From: Desulfosarcina sp.
GTDB lineage: Bacteria; Desulfobacterota; Desulfobacteria; Desulfobacterales; Desulfosarcinaceae
Length of the DNA: 33,682 nucleotides
NCBI GenBank assembly: GCA_030145105.1
Contig: JAQYWF010000008.1
Span: forward strand, 1 to 33,682
Reading direction: 5' to 3'
Positions 1 through 8,440 of the stretch are shown one piece after another. Position 1 is the stretch's first letter, and each line of letters opens with the position of its first letter. The notes below the pieces were generated by a model. It did no database searches. It was given only the letters and a program-made list of their open reading frames with translations, and was not told the origin of the DNA. The position numbers and the translations under genes are program-made.

Positions 1-98
1 CCTTGGTTGCCATTCAGATCCTTGCCGGGGTCAATTACGGGGAAGATACCATGGGTAAAGGCGTGCCGCTGCCCGGCGAATTGAGCTACCTGAAATGA
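1..98 (+). CDS. C-terminal tail of an unidentified protein (truncated by window edge)
   Basis: The frame starting at base 3 is open from the window edge to a TGA at 96-98 and encodes the last 31 residues of a protein ending in GELSYLK. Its stop overlaps the ATG of ispD (ATGA arrangement), so the two genes are probably translationally coupled and co-transcribed. I do not recognise the family from so short a tail; no motif is visible. It is called real because the frame joins ispD in a typical operon overlap. Confidence 0.55.
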   Translation, partial: LVAIQILAGVNYGEDTMGKGVPLPGELSYLK

Positions 99-805
99 TC
101 TGTGCCGTCCTTGTTGCCGGTGGAAGCGGTTCCCGCATGAAGGCAGCGGTGAGAAAACAATATCTCAACCTGGGCGGCGTGCCCATTGTCGCCCATACGC
201 TGATGGCCTTTGACCGGCACCCCGATCTGGATCGTATAGTTCTCGTGGTTCCGGAAAATGACCTGGAACGGTGCCGGGCAGACGTGTTGGTGCCGCTTTC
301 CCTGGTGCATGACGTTCAATTGGTGGCCGGTGGGCAACGACGGCAGGATTCGGTATTAAACGGGCTTGGCGCCGTCGGTGTTTCCGACGGCACGGTCATG
401 ATCCATGACGGCGTGCGGCCATTCGTGCGTTTGTCTCTCATGAATGCCTGCCTTGCCGGCGTCAAGGATACCGGTGGTTGCATTCCCGCGATTCCGGCTA
501 CCGACACCTTAAAACAGGTGGATGCAAATGGGGTGATCGTCGGCACGCTGAACCGACAGCAGATCCGTCTTGCCCAGACGCCCCAGACCTTTTCCCTCGA
601 CTTGATCCGATGTGCCCACCAGTCGGCCGCTCAGCGCGGGTTCACCGCCACCGATGACGCTTCCATCGCAGAATTTGTTGGAGAGCGGGTGACCGTTGTG
701 CCCGGTGACCCGGACAACATCAAGATCACCACGCCGGCGGATCTATCCATCGCCAGGGGTATTTTTGCCAGATGGCACGCGAAAACCCCCGGACAGCCGA
801 TTTAG
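95..805 (+). CDS. ispD: 2-C-methyl-D-erythritol 4-phosphate cytidylyltransferase
   Basis: A 236-residue IspD, the usual family length. The enzyme joins CTP and MEP to make CDP-ME in the cytosolic non-mevalonate isoprenoid pathway. The N-terminal nucleotide-binding loop AGGSGSRM is at residues 8-15, with R14 and K21 matching the catalytic Arg/Lys pair of the E. coli enzyme (R20/K27). The MIHDGVRPF motif at about 102-110 carries the metal/substrate Asp (D105), and NIKITTPADL near 209-218 supplies the C-terminal Lys (K210). Oddly, the Pro normally before KQYL is Arg (R20). The start is the ATG that overlaps the upstream stop. It converges with the leftward yvcK-like gene 20 bp away, with no evident terminator hairpin between them. 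Family identification is firm. Confidence 0.96.
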   Translation: MICAVLVAGGSGSRMKAAVRKQYLNLGGVPIVAHTLMAFDRHPDLDRIVLVVPENDLERCRADVLVPLSLVHDVQLVAGGQRRQDSVLNGLGAVGVSDGTVMIHDGVRPFVRLSLMNACLAGVKDTGGCIPAIPATDTLKQVDANGVIVGTLNRQQIRLAQTPQTFSLDLIRCAHQSAAQRGFTATDDASIAEFVGERVTVVPGDPDNIKITTPADLSIARGIFARWHAKTPGQPI

Positions 806-825
806 CAAGGCCTCTTAAATCACCA

Positions 826-1830
826 TCAGGCGGGGAATGGACCGCCAGCAATGATTCTTTCAATCAATCCGGCAAGCTTTTCGGGGTCGTGGCGGATGAC
901 GTCTCCCGATGTTTCGAGAAGGTCTTCCAGAAACAGCTGACAACCTTCATCCGGGTAGCCGATGTTCACGAATTCGGCTTTTTGTTTACGATAAAGGCTC
1001 AGCAGGCGGTCATCGGGTCGTCGTGTATTGACGATGGCGCCGCTGATTTTACGGCCGGTGAAACCTTCTATGGTTGAAATGAAATCGCTTGCCTGAAAGT
1101 GGTTCGTTTCTCCGAATTTGGTCATGATGTTGACCACGTGATAAATCGGTGCGGACACGACACTGAGCTTTTCCCGCAGGCCGGGAACGATGAGGTTGGG
1201 AATGATGCTGGTGAACAGGTCGCCCGGCCCCAAGATGATGATGTCGGCATCGTCGATCGCTTTCAGGACCGGCGGATAAACGGCAATCGCGTCACTGTGG
1301 TGGGGGACCAGGTAGACATCCCGGATGGTTTCGCGTTGATGGCCCCGGGGGGTGTCGATCGCGCTCTCACCGTATATCCGGCTGCCGTCGGTCAGTTCCG
1401 CCACCAGGGTGGCCCGGTCGATGGTGACCGGCAAGATTTCACCCTTGGCATCCAGGATTTCGGCCAGGGCCTGCACACCGGCGGGAAAACTGCCGGTGTA
1501 GCGGGAGAGCATGGTCAGGAGCATATTGCCGGCATTGTGCCCCTTGAGGCGCCTGTCCTTGTTGAACCGCTTTTGAAAGATGACCCGGGCGGTATCCTGG
1601 TGAGGAGACAGGGCCAGGATGCACTTGAGGATGTCACCGGGAGGCAGGGTGCCCAATTCGTCACGTAATCGGCCGGTGCTGCCTCCGCTGTCCATCATTG
1701 AAACGACGGCGCTAATGCGGATGCCTTTCAGCTTTCTCAAGCCGGATAGCAGGGCATACTGGCCGCTGCCGCCGCCGATGGTAACCACATGAACCGTTTC
1801 TTTGTTCGCTTTAGATCGTTTGTCCTTCAC
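826..1830 (-). CDS. YvcK/CofD-family (gluconeogenesis factor-like) protein
   Basis: A 334-residue protein of the YvcK/UPF0052 branch of the CofD-like family. Family members bind nucleotide-sugars or nucleotides and affect carbon flux and cell-wall synthesis; the exact reaction is unsettled. The N-terminal glycine loop TIGGGSGQYALLSGL lies at about 17-31. It is followed by VSMMDSGGSTGRLRDELG (about 43-60), PPGDILKCILAL, the KGHNAGNMLL motif and the ILGPGDLFTSIIPNL motif, all family hallmarks. The start codon is GTG at 1828-1830, preceded by a GGGGG-rich ribosome site seven or eight bases upstream. It is the last gene of the leftward cluster, 43 bp after the SprT-like gene. CofD proper (F420 synthesis) is less likely given the YvcK-type motifs. 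Confidence 0.9.
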   Translation of the reverse strand: MKDKRSKANKETVHVVTIGGGSGQYALLSGLRKLKGIRISAVVSMMDSGGSTGRLRDELGTLPPGDILKCILALSPHQDTARVIFQKRFNKDRRLKGHNAGNMLLTMLSRYTGSFPAGVQALAEILDAKGEILPVTIDRATLVAELTDGSRIYGESAIDTPRGHQRETIRDVYLVPHHSDAIAVYPPVLKAIDDADIIILGPGDLFTSIIPNLIVPGLREKLSVVSAPIYHVVNIMTKFGETNHFQASDFISTIEGFTGRKISGAIVNTRRPDDRLLSLYRKQKAEFVNIGYPDEGCQLFLEDLLETSGDVIRHDPEKLAGLIERIIAGGPFPA

Positions 1831-1873
1831 GGGTTCCCCCTGTATCGGCGTTTTGGCTCCGCGGGCTGGTTTG

Positions 1874-3052
1874 CTAATCGGTTATGTTCTTATAATCCAA
1901 AAACTTATCCTTGAAGCCATCGCGGCGGGTGATGCCTTTGGCAATGATCAACTGGCGGCCGCGCTTTGTTCCGTCCGCCAGAACCCGGGCGTCGTGTCCG
2001 GGGCCCTTTCTTGAAAATGAACGGACATGGGGATAGCGATGGGCCAAGTAACGGCTCAGGGCGTGGTCCTCGATACGTGTGGGCAGATGCGTGTCAACGC
2101 CCTGGAAATCCGTTGCGGATGCCTGCTGCAAGGTGGCCTTGAATCCTTCGATGATGCCGACGGCAAAATCGGTTTTGCGATATCGATTCAGACCTTTTTC
2201 CCGTCGATAATTCACCCAGGCATTGTCGATATAGCGGCATATGGCAGCGTAGATATAATCGGCGATCCGGACATTTTTCTGGGTGCCACTGATTTCCAGC
2301 ACGCGTCCCATCTTTCCCTTTTCGAGCACCCAGGCCTGGATCCACATGCCATGGACGAAGTAATAATCCTGAAGCAGATGGACCAGATGATAGGCCTCCC
2401 GAAAATGCCTGAGGCGGGGTTTCCCCAAAAAAATGCTGTGATAATCCTGATCGGTGCCTTGTGTGATCAAGTCCACGTTATGGCGCGAAATCAGCTCGTG
2501 GGCTTTGAGCATGGCGGCCTGGGCTTCGTTGGGGTTGCTGCTTTCGGCCAAGGCCATTAGCTTGTGAATTCTGACCACGATGCGGTCCCGGTCGTTCAAT
2601 TCCTCCCCCTGGTGCAGGCGAACGTGAAGGGGACGATAGGTGCCGGAGGCCGCCGGGTTAGCGCGCAGCAGGCGACAGGCCTGTCGGAAACGGTCGCCGT
2701 GGTCGGGCTCCGATGTGGCCTGTAACCCTTCGTGAGCCACCTGATGCGCCATCTCGTGAAGCAGCACCTCCTTGACGTCATCCCACGGGTGACTGCTGAT
2801 GATTGCCCGGCTCAGGGTGATTTCACCCTTTTCCCGGCTCCAGCATCCCAGCCTGGTCGACATGTCTCGAATGGCAAAAAGGGGTCGTTTGATGGATTGT
2901 CGAAGGGATTCGGGCAGCAGCCATAAGGCGTTTTCCCATTCGGCCAGAAGACCACGCAGGATTCGGCGATCGAAGGATGACTGGACGGAGGAGCGCCGGC
3001 CGGCGGCAGACCGATCGGCGGTGTTCGACGGTTGTCTGAAGTTGGCGGTCAT
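1874..3052 (-). CDS. SprT-like zinc metallopeptidase domain fused to DUF2786 region
   Basis: A 392-residue protein of unknown role. Residues about 25-150 resemble the SprT-like metallopeptidase fold: the zinc-binding HEMAH is at 99-103, with H118 in PDHGDRF as probable third ligand. Residues about 155-390 match the DUF2786-type region, including IHKLMALAESSNPNEAQAA near 162-180, and end in a basic, probably nucleic-acid-binding tail. No signal peptide is seen, so it should be cytosolic. The ATG start lies 9 bp after aroQ; the ribosome site is weak, suggesting coupling with aroQ. SprT-type domains in eukaryotic SPRTN process DNA-protein crosslinks, but extending that here is only an inference. 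The domain call is fairly firm; the function is unknown. Confidence 0.82.
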   Translation of the reverse strand: MTANFRQPSNTADRSAAGRRSSVQSSFDRRILRGLLAEWENALWLLPESLRQSIKRPLFAIRDMSTRLGCWSREKGEITLSRAIISSHPWDDVKEVLLHEMAHQVAHEGLQATSEPDHGDRFRQACRLLRANPAASGTYRPLHVRLHQGEELNDRDRIVVRIHKLMALAESSNPNEAQAAMLKAHELISRHNVDLITQGTDQDYHSIFLGKPRLRHFREAYHLVHLLQDYYFVHGMWIQAWVLEKGKMGRVLEISGTQKNVRIADYIYAAICRYIDNAWVNYRREKGLNRYRKTDFAVGIIEGFKATLQQASATDFQGVDTHLPTRIEDHALSRYLAHRYPHVRSFSRKGPGHDARVLADGTKRGRQLIIAKGITRRDGFKDKFLDYKNITD

Positions 3053-3061
3053 GGCAAGGCG

Positions 3062-3514
3062 TTAGGTGACCAACTGCGCCAGGGCCTCCAAGGCGTAAAG
3101 ATACCCCGAAGCCCCTAATCCGGAAATTTGCGCGGTGGCAATGTCGGCGATAAAAGATTGTTGCCGGAACGGTTCCCGTTTGTAGATGTTTGACAGATGG
3201 ACTTCGATCGTCGGTACATCCAAGACCAGGACCGCGTCTCGGATGGCCACGCTGGTGTGGGTGAAAGCGGCCGGGTTGATGATCAGGCCCCGTACCTGCC
3301 CGACGGCCTTTTGGATGGACTCGACGATTTCTCCCTCGTGGTTGGACTGGAACGTGGAAACCTGAAGGTCCAGCTCTGCGGCCTTGGTAATCAGGGAGGC
3401 GTTGATCGCTTCCAGGGTCTGACTTCCGTAATGCTCGGGTTCGCGTGTTCCCAGCATGTTGAGGTTCGGGCCATGGACCACGAGAATCAATGGGTTCTGC
3501 CGACTTTCAGCCAC
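3062..3514 (-). CDS. aroQ: Type II 3-dehydroquinate dehydratase
   Basis: About 150 residues, the normal length of the small dodecameric type II enzyme, which converts 3-dehydroquinate to 3-dehydroshikimate in the cytosolic shikimate pathway. Visible hallmarks are the N-terminal [19 protein letters not shown] with the catalytic Arg/Tyr loop, [25 protein letters not shown] with the catalytic His, and [14 protein letters not shown]. Two starts are possible: TTG at 3515-3517 or GTG at 3512-3514. I prefer GTG because the AGGGGG ribosome site is only two bases from TTG but five from GTG. It sits between rpe (12 bp upstream) and the SprT-like gene (9 bp downstream) in the leftward operon. Confidence 0.95.
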   Translation of the reverse strand: MAESRQNPLILVVHGPNLNMLGTREPEHYGSQTLEAINASLITKAAELDLQVSTFQSNHEGEIVESIQKAVGQVRGLIINPAAFTHTSVAIRDAVLVLDVPTIEVHLSNIYKREPFRQQSFIADIATAQISGLGASGYLYALEALAQLVT

Positions 3515-3526
3515 CAATACCCCCTT

Positions 3527-4177
3527 TTACCATTTTGCCTTGAGTTCCGAGATGGTCTGTGCATAATCGTCACTGCCGAAGATGGCGCTGCCGGCCACGA
3601 ATACATCCACGCCGGCTGAGGAGATGCGGCTGATGGTGCCGGTGTTCACGCCGCCGTCGATCTGGATCAGGGTCGACAAACCACGCTCGCGGATGATTGT
3701 CCTGAGTTGGGCCACCTTGTCCAGCGCCGAGGGGATAAACCGCTGGCCGCCGAATCCGGGATTGACACTCATGATCAGCACGAAGTCCAGGTCATCCAGG
3801 ATCCACTGGAGGGCTTCCACCGGTGTGGCGGGATTCAGGGCCACCCCGGCTTTGGCCCCTTGTTCGCGTATCATTTGAATGGTTCGATGCAGATGGGTGC
3901 ATGCCTCCTGGTGGACAGCGATATAGTCGGCACCGGCATCGGAAAATGCTTTTATATAGCGTTCCGGTCTTTCGATCATCAGGTGGACATCGATGGTCAG
4001 CGCGGTGGACCGGCGGACCGCTTCAACCACCAGTGGGCCCATGGTGATGTTGGGGACGAAACAGCCATCCATGACATCCACATGGATCCAGTCTGCGCCG
4101 GCCGCTTCCACCGCACGAACCTCCTCACCCAGTCGAGAAAAATCAGCCGATAGAATCGACGGCGCAATACATTTCAT
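3527..4177 (-). CDS. rpe: Ribulose-phosphate 3-epimerase
   Basis: A 216-residue TIM-barrel enzyme of standard length that interconverts ribulose-5-phosphate and xylulose-5-phosphate in the pentose phosphate pathway. The beta-1 PSILSADFSRLGEE, the metal/catalytic HVDVMDGCFVPNITMG (about 32-47), the phosphate-binding VNPGFGGQRF and the catalytic QIDGGVN motif are all present. The ATG is preceded by a good GAGGAG ribosome site. It lies 39 bp downstream of the PASTA protein gene; a PASTA-rpe pairing is also found in other deltaproteobacteria. Confidence 0.97.
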   Translation of the reverse strand: MKCIAPSILSADFSRLGEEVRAVEAAGADWIHVDVMDGCFVPNITMGPLVVEAVRRSTALTIDVHLMIERPERYIKAFSDAGADYIAVHQEACTHLHRTIQMIREQGAKAGVALNPATPVEALQWILDDLDFVLIMSVNPGFGGQRFIPSALDKVAQLRTIIRERGLSTLIQIDGGVNTGTISRISSAGVDVFVAGSAIFGSDDYAQTISELKAKW

Positions 4178-4216
4178 CTTTACATCTCCTCATCCGTCAA
4201 CGATTCGCCAGTCCGA

Positions 4217-5224
4217 TCATTGCCCATACATGATCCGGGTTTCCACCAATTGACCATCCACATACACCAGTATCGTGGGGTTACCACTTTTTGGAACCAA
4301 AAGCCAGATTTCTTGGCCCGGTGCCAAGAAATCATCAAACAGGCTGAGCGACATCTGCGGTCGGTTCATTCTGACTTTGACCCGTTTCTTTAAAAAACCG
4401 TTTTCCAGAGAGAACCTGAACAGTTCTACCTGATTGGCGTTTTCGGTCCCGTCCATATACCGGCCCTGATTGGATCGGTTTACCGTAAGGTCCACAAGGT
4501 GGCCCGGCGAAACCCGGTGTCCGGCCGGTGGCATCTGATCCACGATGGTATCCAGCGGCACATCGGTCTGGCGAATGATCCGGATGCTTCCCACGGTCAG
4601 CTGCAGCTGTTCCAACTGACGAATGGCCGATTCCGGGGTAAAGCCGGACAGATCGACCATGGGAAATACCGGAGATGACGGCCCCCGGCTGATCAGCAGA
4701 TCGGCACAGGTGTTTCGGGAAACGATTCGACCGGGCGGCGGATATTGTGCCATGATCTGCCCGGGGTCGAACCGGGGGCTGATCATGGCGGACAACGCCC
4801 CCTGGCACAAACCGTTTTCCGTCAACAGGATCCGGCTCTGCTGGAGGGAAAGGCCGGATAAATTAGGCATTAAAATCGTTTCTGGCCCCCTGGAAACACG
4901 AATTTTTACATCCCGGCCCCGCTTGATGGCAGCCCCGGCATCCGGATCCTGATCGATGACGTGGTTTTTTGGTAGCTGGTCATGATATGCCGTGCCTTTA
5001 ACGCGGGTATTGAGGCCCAGGTCCGAAAGGATTTCGAGACCGTACAGGACGTCCTTGCCAACCAGGTCGGGGACGACGACGGTATCTTCCCCCTTGATGA
5101 TCAGGGTCAGCGACACGTAGGCACCAATCCCTGCCATGGACATGAACAGGGCGACCAGCAGAACGATCCGCAGCGTTTTTTTCGCCAGACGCGTTACCGA
5201 TGAAGCGGGGGGAGGGGATGGCAT
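4217..5224 (-). CDS. Membrane-anchored PASTA-repeat protein
   Basis: 335 residues. A basic N-terminus is followed by one transmembrane segment (about 19-43), then about three PASTA repeats beginning VVPDLVGKDVLYGLEIL (about 50), MPNLSGLSLQQSRILL (about 118) and FPMVDLSGFTPESAI (about 187). The last 75 residues form a separate beta-rich tail. The topology predicts an inner-membrane anchor with a periplasmic domain. PASTA repeats in Gram-positives bind peptidoglycan or muropeptides on PBPs and kinases; here there is no kinase or transpeptidase domain, so a cell-wall-binding or scaffolding role is inference. The gene follows the TPR protein by four bases and precedes rpe. In several deltaproteobacteria a stand-alone PASTA protein lies between rsmB and rpe; here the T2SS genes separate it from rsmB. 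Confidence 0.88.
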   Translation of the reverse strand: MPSPPPASSVTRLAKKTLRIVLLVALFMSMAGIGAYVSLTLIIKGEDTVVVPDLVGKDVLYGLEILSDLGLNTRVKGTAYHDQLPKNHVIDQDPDAGAAIKRGRDVKIRVSRGPETILMPNLSGLSLQQSRILLTENGLCQGALSAMISPRFDPGQIMAQYPPPGRIVSRNTCADLLISRGPSSPVFPMVDLSGFTPESAIRQLEQLQLTVGSIRIIRQTDVPLDTIVDQMPPAGHRVSPGHLVDLTVNRSNQGRYMDGTENANQVELFRFSLENGFLKKRVKVRMNRPQMSLSLFDDFLAPGQEIWLLVPKSGNPTILVYVDGQLVETRIMYGQ

Positions 5225-5228
5225 GGGA

Positions 5229-6176
5229 TTAAAATCTTATGGTCAGGCACAGGGCGGCTCCCTTGGGTGACGGGGCCAGGGATAAGGAGATCTGCCTGCG
5301 CTGGTTTAGACGTTCACGGTACTCGGTAATCCGGTCACGGTTGTACTTGTGGGCACTGGAGACGGCACCGTAGATATTACCGGCATAAAACCCGAACCCC
5401 ACGGCACTGATCACGCTGCCGAGGGCGTATAGCTCGTTGTCAAATGACTCCCAGGCCGCCCAGATCAGACCTGCGTTGATCAAAAAAGCGGTGGCCGCAT
5501 CCTGGTATCTTTTGGTGTAAAGCTGGCCGCCGCCAGGCACGATCGAGAGCATTCCGGCCGTGGTCGGATTCTTGAACGGGATGGCATCGCTGAGTGCCAG
5601 GGCCTGCTCCAGGTCGGCTACCTGGAAGCGGTCCTGATTGTCGGGTGAGATCCGACCGAAGGCTTGTTCGGCTTCGTTCCAGCGGGCTTGATCCACATGG
5701 AGCCATCCCAGTTCGTAGCGGGCCCGATCGATGACATCCGATGCTGAAGACAAAGCCACGAGGTTGTGCAGATCCAAAATGGCCTGTTCGATCATTCCCT
5801 GGCGCGCATGGCTGCGGCTGAGCATGAAAAAGGCCTGGTTGTCCAGCGGTGAGCCGGCGAAACCCATGGTTTGTTGGTTGAAAATGGCCGCTGCTGCTTG
5901 ATAGCGGCCGGCGCTGAAGTGGGCCATGCCGGTCTGGAAGCGAGCCTGAGCAATTCTGGGGTCTGCAGGAAAAAAATGGATAAAGCGGTTGAACTCGGCA
6001 ATCGCCTCGTCGACGGCTCCTGAATCGAGGCGGGACTGGGCAAAACGGTATTGGCTGTCCGCATCGATGGTCAACCGGGCGAAGCCGTTGGCAGGTGCTG
6101 CAATCATCAAAAGGGGCACGCCGATGGCGATAATCAGAAAACGGAGCACGGGTTGAAGCACCTTAACGTATCCCAT
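5229..6176 (-). CDS. Exported TPR protein with C-terminal membrane hairpin
   Basis: 315 residues. An N-terminal signal or anchor segment (about 10-32) precedes TPR-like helices from about 40 to 190, with repeated patterns such as AIAEFNRFIHFFPADPRIAQ and ARYELGWLHVDQARWNEAEQ. From about 205 a GMLSIVPGGGQLYTKRYQDA motif leads into two or more hydrophobic segments (about 228-275) resembling the TM2/DUF5683 style of small membrane modules, then a basic tail. It lies 3 bp after the yidD-like gene. A TPR domain next to a membrane hairpin, beside YidD and a T2SS, suggests an envelope-assembly helper, but this is inference. I know of no assigned function. Confidence 0.78.
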   Translation of the reverse strand: MGYVKVLQPVLRFLIIAIGVPLLMIAAPANGFARLTIDADSQYRFAQSRLDSGAVDEAIAEFNRFIHFFPADPRIAQARFQTGMAHFSAGRYQAAAAIFNQQTMGFAGSPLDNQAFFMLSRSHARQGMIEQAILDLHNLVALSSASDVIDRARYELGWLHVDQARWNEAEQAFGRISPDNQDRFQVADLEQALALSDAIPFKNPTTAGMLSIVPGGGQLYTKRYQDAATAFLINAGLIWAAWESFDNELYALGSVISAVGFGFYAGNIYGAVSSAHKYNRDRITEYRERLNQRRQISLSLAPSPKGAALCLTIRF

Positions 6177-6179
6177 CGG

Positions 6180-6539
6180 TCAGCGCGGCCAGACGTCGTT
6201 GTTGCGAACCGGGTCCTGGCAGCGGATGCCCTCGCGGGTCATCACTGACGGACTAAGCTTCAGTTCGTCGCGGCCGCAGCGCATCAGCCGGTCGCTGGCC
6301 ATGATCCATCCTTTGAGGCTCCCATGGCGCTGCACGGCCTGCAGGGCATAGCTGGAGCACGAGGGGGTCATGGGGCAGCGGTGGCCGTCCGCTCCGGACA
6401 GGTAACGCTGGAAAAAGCGGATGGGTGCCGCCATCACCGGCATGGATTCCCCCGGGGGGGGCAGATCGGATGCCTGAGAATCGGCCCATGCGCCGCCGAC
6501 AAACAGGGAAAACAGTGTTGCCAGGTAAAAGGTTTTCAT
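6180..6539 (-). CDS. YidD-like protein with an apparent signal peptide
   Basis: 119 residues from the ATG at 6537-6539. The core RFFQRYLSGADGHRCPMTPS through CSSYALQAVQRHGSLKGW matches the YidD (membrane protein insertion efficiency factor) family, including the two conserved Cys and a third in RLMRCGRDE. E. coli YidD helps YidC insert inner-membrane proteins and is cytosolic/amphipathic; this one begins MKTFYLATLFSLFVGGAWA, a convincing Sec signal peptide, implying a periplasmic location. A longer frame starts at 6686 and overlaps the gspE stop (ATGA), but its first 49 residues are basic and featureless and would bury the signal peptide, so I prefer 6539. An AAGG about ten bases upstream is a modest ribosome site. 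The family is clear, the role less so. Confidence 0.85.
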   Translation of the reverse strand: MKTFYLATLFSLFVGGAWADSQASDLPPPGESMPVMAAPIRFFQRYLSGADGHRCPMTPSCSSYALQAVQRHGSLKGWIMASDRLMRCGRDELKLSPSVMTREGIRCQDPVRNNDVWPR

Positions 6540-6682
6540 GATGTGCCTTATCGTCAACCGTCGGGCATATCCCGAGGGACGCAGAAAGTTTGGTTTTAAT
6601 GTCGATCGTCGAACGCCCCGCATCGAACGCTGAACGACGGGGTCGCTTCGTTGCGTGATTTTAACCATTGGGGCCGGAAGCT

Positions 6683-8440
6683 TCATTCAAAAGCCGATGG
6701 TACCCGTTCATCCGGTCCTTGTTGGGTCACCCGCAAGACCTCTTCGATGGTGGTCGTTCCGGCCAGCACTTTTTCGATGCCGCTTTGGCGCAGGGTCTTC
6801 ATTTTGTACTGCAGGGCGAATTGTCTGATCTGGGTGGCATCGAAGGTTTTCAGTATCAGGTTTTTCAACCCCTCGCGCATGTGCATGATTTCAAATATGG
6901 CAATGCGGCCGCGGTAGCCGGTGTTAAAGCATTTCTCGCAGCCATTGGCCTGATAGAGGATGTGGTTTCTCAATTGCGTCCTGGAAATGCCGATGCTTTC
7001 CAGGATTACACCCGGGGTGTAGGCTTCTTTGCAGTGGTCACACAACACCCGCACCAGCCGCTGGGCGATAACCGCCACAACGGCGGAGGAGATGAGGAAC
7101 GGCTCGACACCGATGTCCACCAGGCGCGTAATCGCACCGGCCGAATCGTTGGTGTGCAGTGTGGAGAACACCAAGTGGCCGGTCAGTGCCGACTGGACGG
7201 CGATGGTGGCGGTTTCCTTGTCACGGATCTCGCCGATGAGGATCACATCCGGGTCCTGGCGGACGATGGCACGCAGGCCGCGGGCAAAGGTGAGATCAAT
7301 TTTCGGATTCACCTGGATCTGGCTGATGCCTTTGAGCTGGTACTCCACCGGATCTTCGATGGTGATGATGTTGATGTCAGGCTTGATGATGGAGGCCAGC
7401 ACGGAATAGAGGGTGGTGGTCTTGCCGCTTCCGGTGGGACCGGTCACCAGGATGATGCCGTTGGGCTGGGTCACCAGCTGGTTGAACAGGTCGTGATCTT
7501 CGGACGACAGCCCCAGTTCCTTCAGGTTCAGGACCTCCTCTGATTTATTCAACAGCCGCATGACCACTCGCTCGCCGAAGGTGGTGGGCAAGGTGGATAC
7601 CCGCACATCCACATTCTGGCTGCCGATTTTGACTTCAAGGCGTCCGTCCTGGGGCAGCCGCTTTTCAGCGATATTGAGTTTGGCCATGACCTTGATTCGT
7701 GAGATAAGCGACGCCTGAATCCATTTTGGCGGCGTGAGCAGGTCGTAGAGAATTCCGTCCACGCGGTATCGCACCTTGAAGCTGTCCTGATACGGCTCGA
7801 TGTGAATGTCGCTGGCGCGGGCCTTGATGGACTGGGAGATGATATGATTGACCAGTTTGATGATCGGGGCATCACTGGTGTCCTCGAGTAGATCGGCAGT
7901 GTCCTCTATCTCGCTGATGATGGTACTGCCGTCCTCTTCCATGTGCTGAACCAGCTGTTCGGCGGTGCCCCGGCTCATGTCAAAGATCAGGTTGATGGCG
8001 GCAAAAATGGCGCTTTTGGTGGAGAGCACCAGGTTGTAGGACGAAAAGCCGATCATTCGAGCCAGGTCGTCCAGGGGATCAAATGCAGCCGGATCATTGA
8101 CGGCGATGATATTGACCATTTCCTCGGGTAAAACGCTAACCCCGGCAGCCGGGATGTTCTTCAGCACCAGCGGCACCATGGCATAGCGCTTGAGGAAACC
8201 GATGGGTGCACTGCGGGTACGATCCTCACCGAAGCTTTCCAAGGGTAGTTCGGGCCAGAAGGGGATGTCGTACTGCTCGCTCAAGGCATCCAGCAATTGG
8301 GTTTCGGTGAGGACCTTACGCTGCATCAGCACCTCAGACAGGCGGCCTCCTTTTTCGCCGTGCAGTCTGACTGCGTCTGCAAAGTCTTCATCAGAGACGC
8401 CGTATTTGCTCTTTATGATATCTTCCAGGGATTTGTTCAT
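6683..8440 (-). CDS. gspE: Type II secretion system ATPase GspE
   Basis: 585 residues, somewhat longer than the typical ~500. This cytosolic hexameric ATPase powers pseudopilus assembly through GspL/GspF. The N-terminal T2SSE-N domain occupies about 1-150. The ATPase core contains Walker A GPTGSGKTT (334-342), the Asp box IEDPVEY (361-367), Walker B ILIGEIRD (400-407, E404) and the His box STLHTND. The zinc tetracysteine is complete: C467, C470, C501 and C504. Its ATG overlaps the gspD stop (ATGA). GspE and PilB are relatives; the flanking GspC/D/N and pseudopilins make GspE the better call. Confidence 0.96.
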   Translation of the reverse strand: MNKSLEDIIKSKYGVSDEDFADAVRLHGEKGGRLSEVLMQRKVLTETQLLDALSEQYDIPFWPELPLESFGEDRTRSAPIGFLKRYAMVPLVLKNIPAAGVSVLPEEMVNIIAVNDPAAFDPLDDLARMIGFSSYNLVLSTKSAIFAAINLIFDMSRGTAEQLVQHMEEDGSTIISEIEDTADLLEDTSDAPIIKLVNHIISQSIKARASDIHIEPYQDSFKVRYRVDGILYDLLTPPKWIQASLISRIKVMAKLNIAEKRLPQDGRLEVKIGSQNVDVRVSTLPTTFGERVVMRLLNKSEEVLNLKELGLSSEDHDLFNQLVTQPNGIILVTGPTGSGKTTTLYSVLASIIKPDINIITIEDPVEYQLKGISQIQVNPKIDLTFARGLRAIVRQDPDVILIGEIRDKETATIAVQSALTGHLVFSTLHTNDSAGAITRLVDIGVEPFLISSAVVAVIAQRLVRVLCDHCKEAYTPGVILESIGISRTQLRNHILYQANGCEKCFNTGYRGRIAIFEIMHMREGLKNLILKTFDATQIRQFALQYKMKTLRQSGIEKVLAGTTTIEEVLRVTQQGPDERVPSAFE

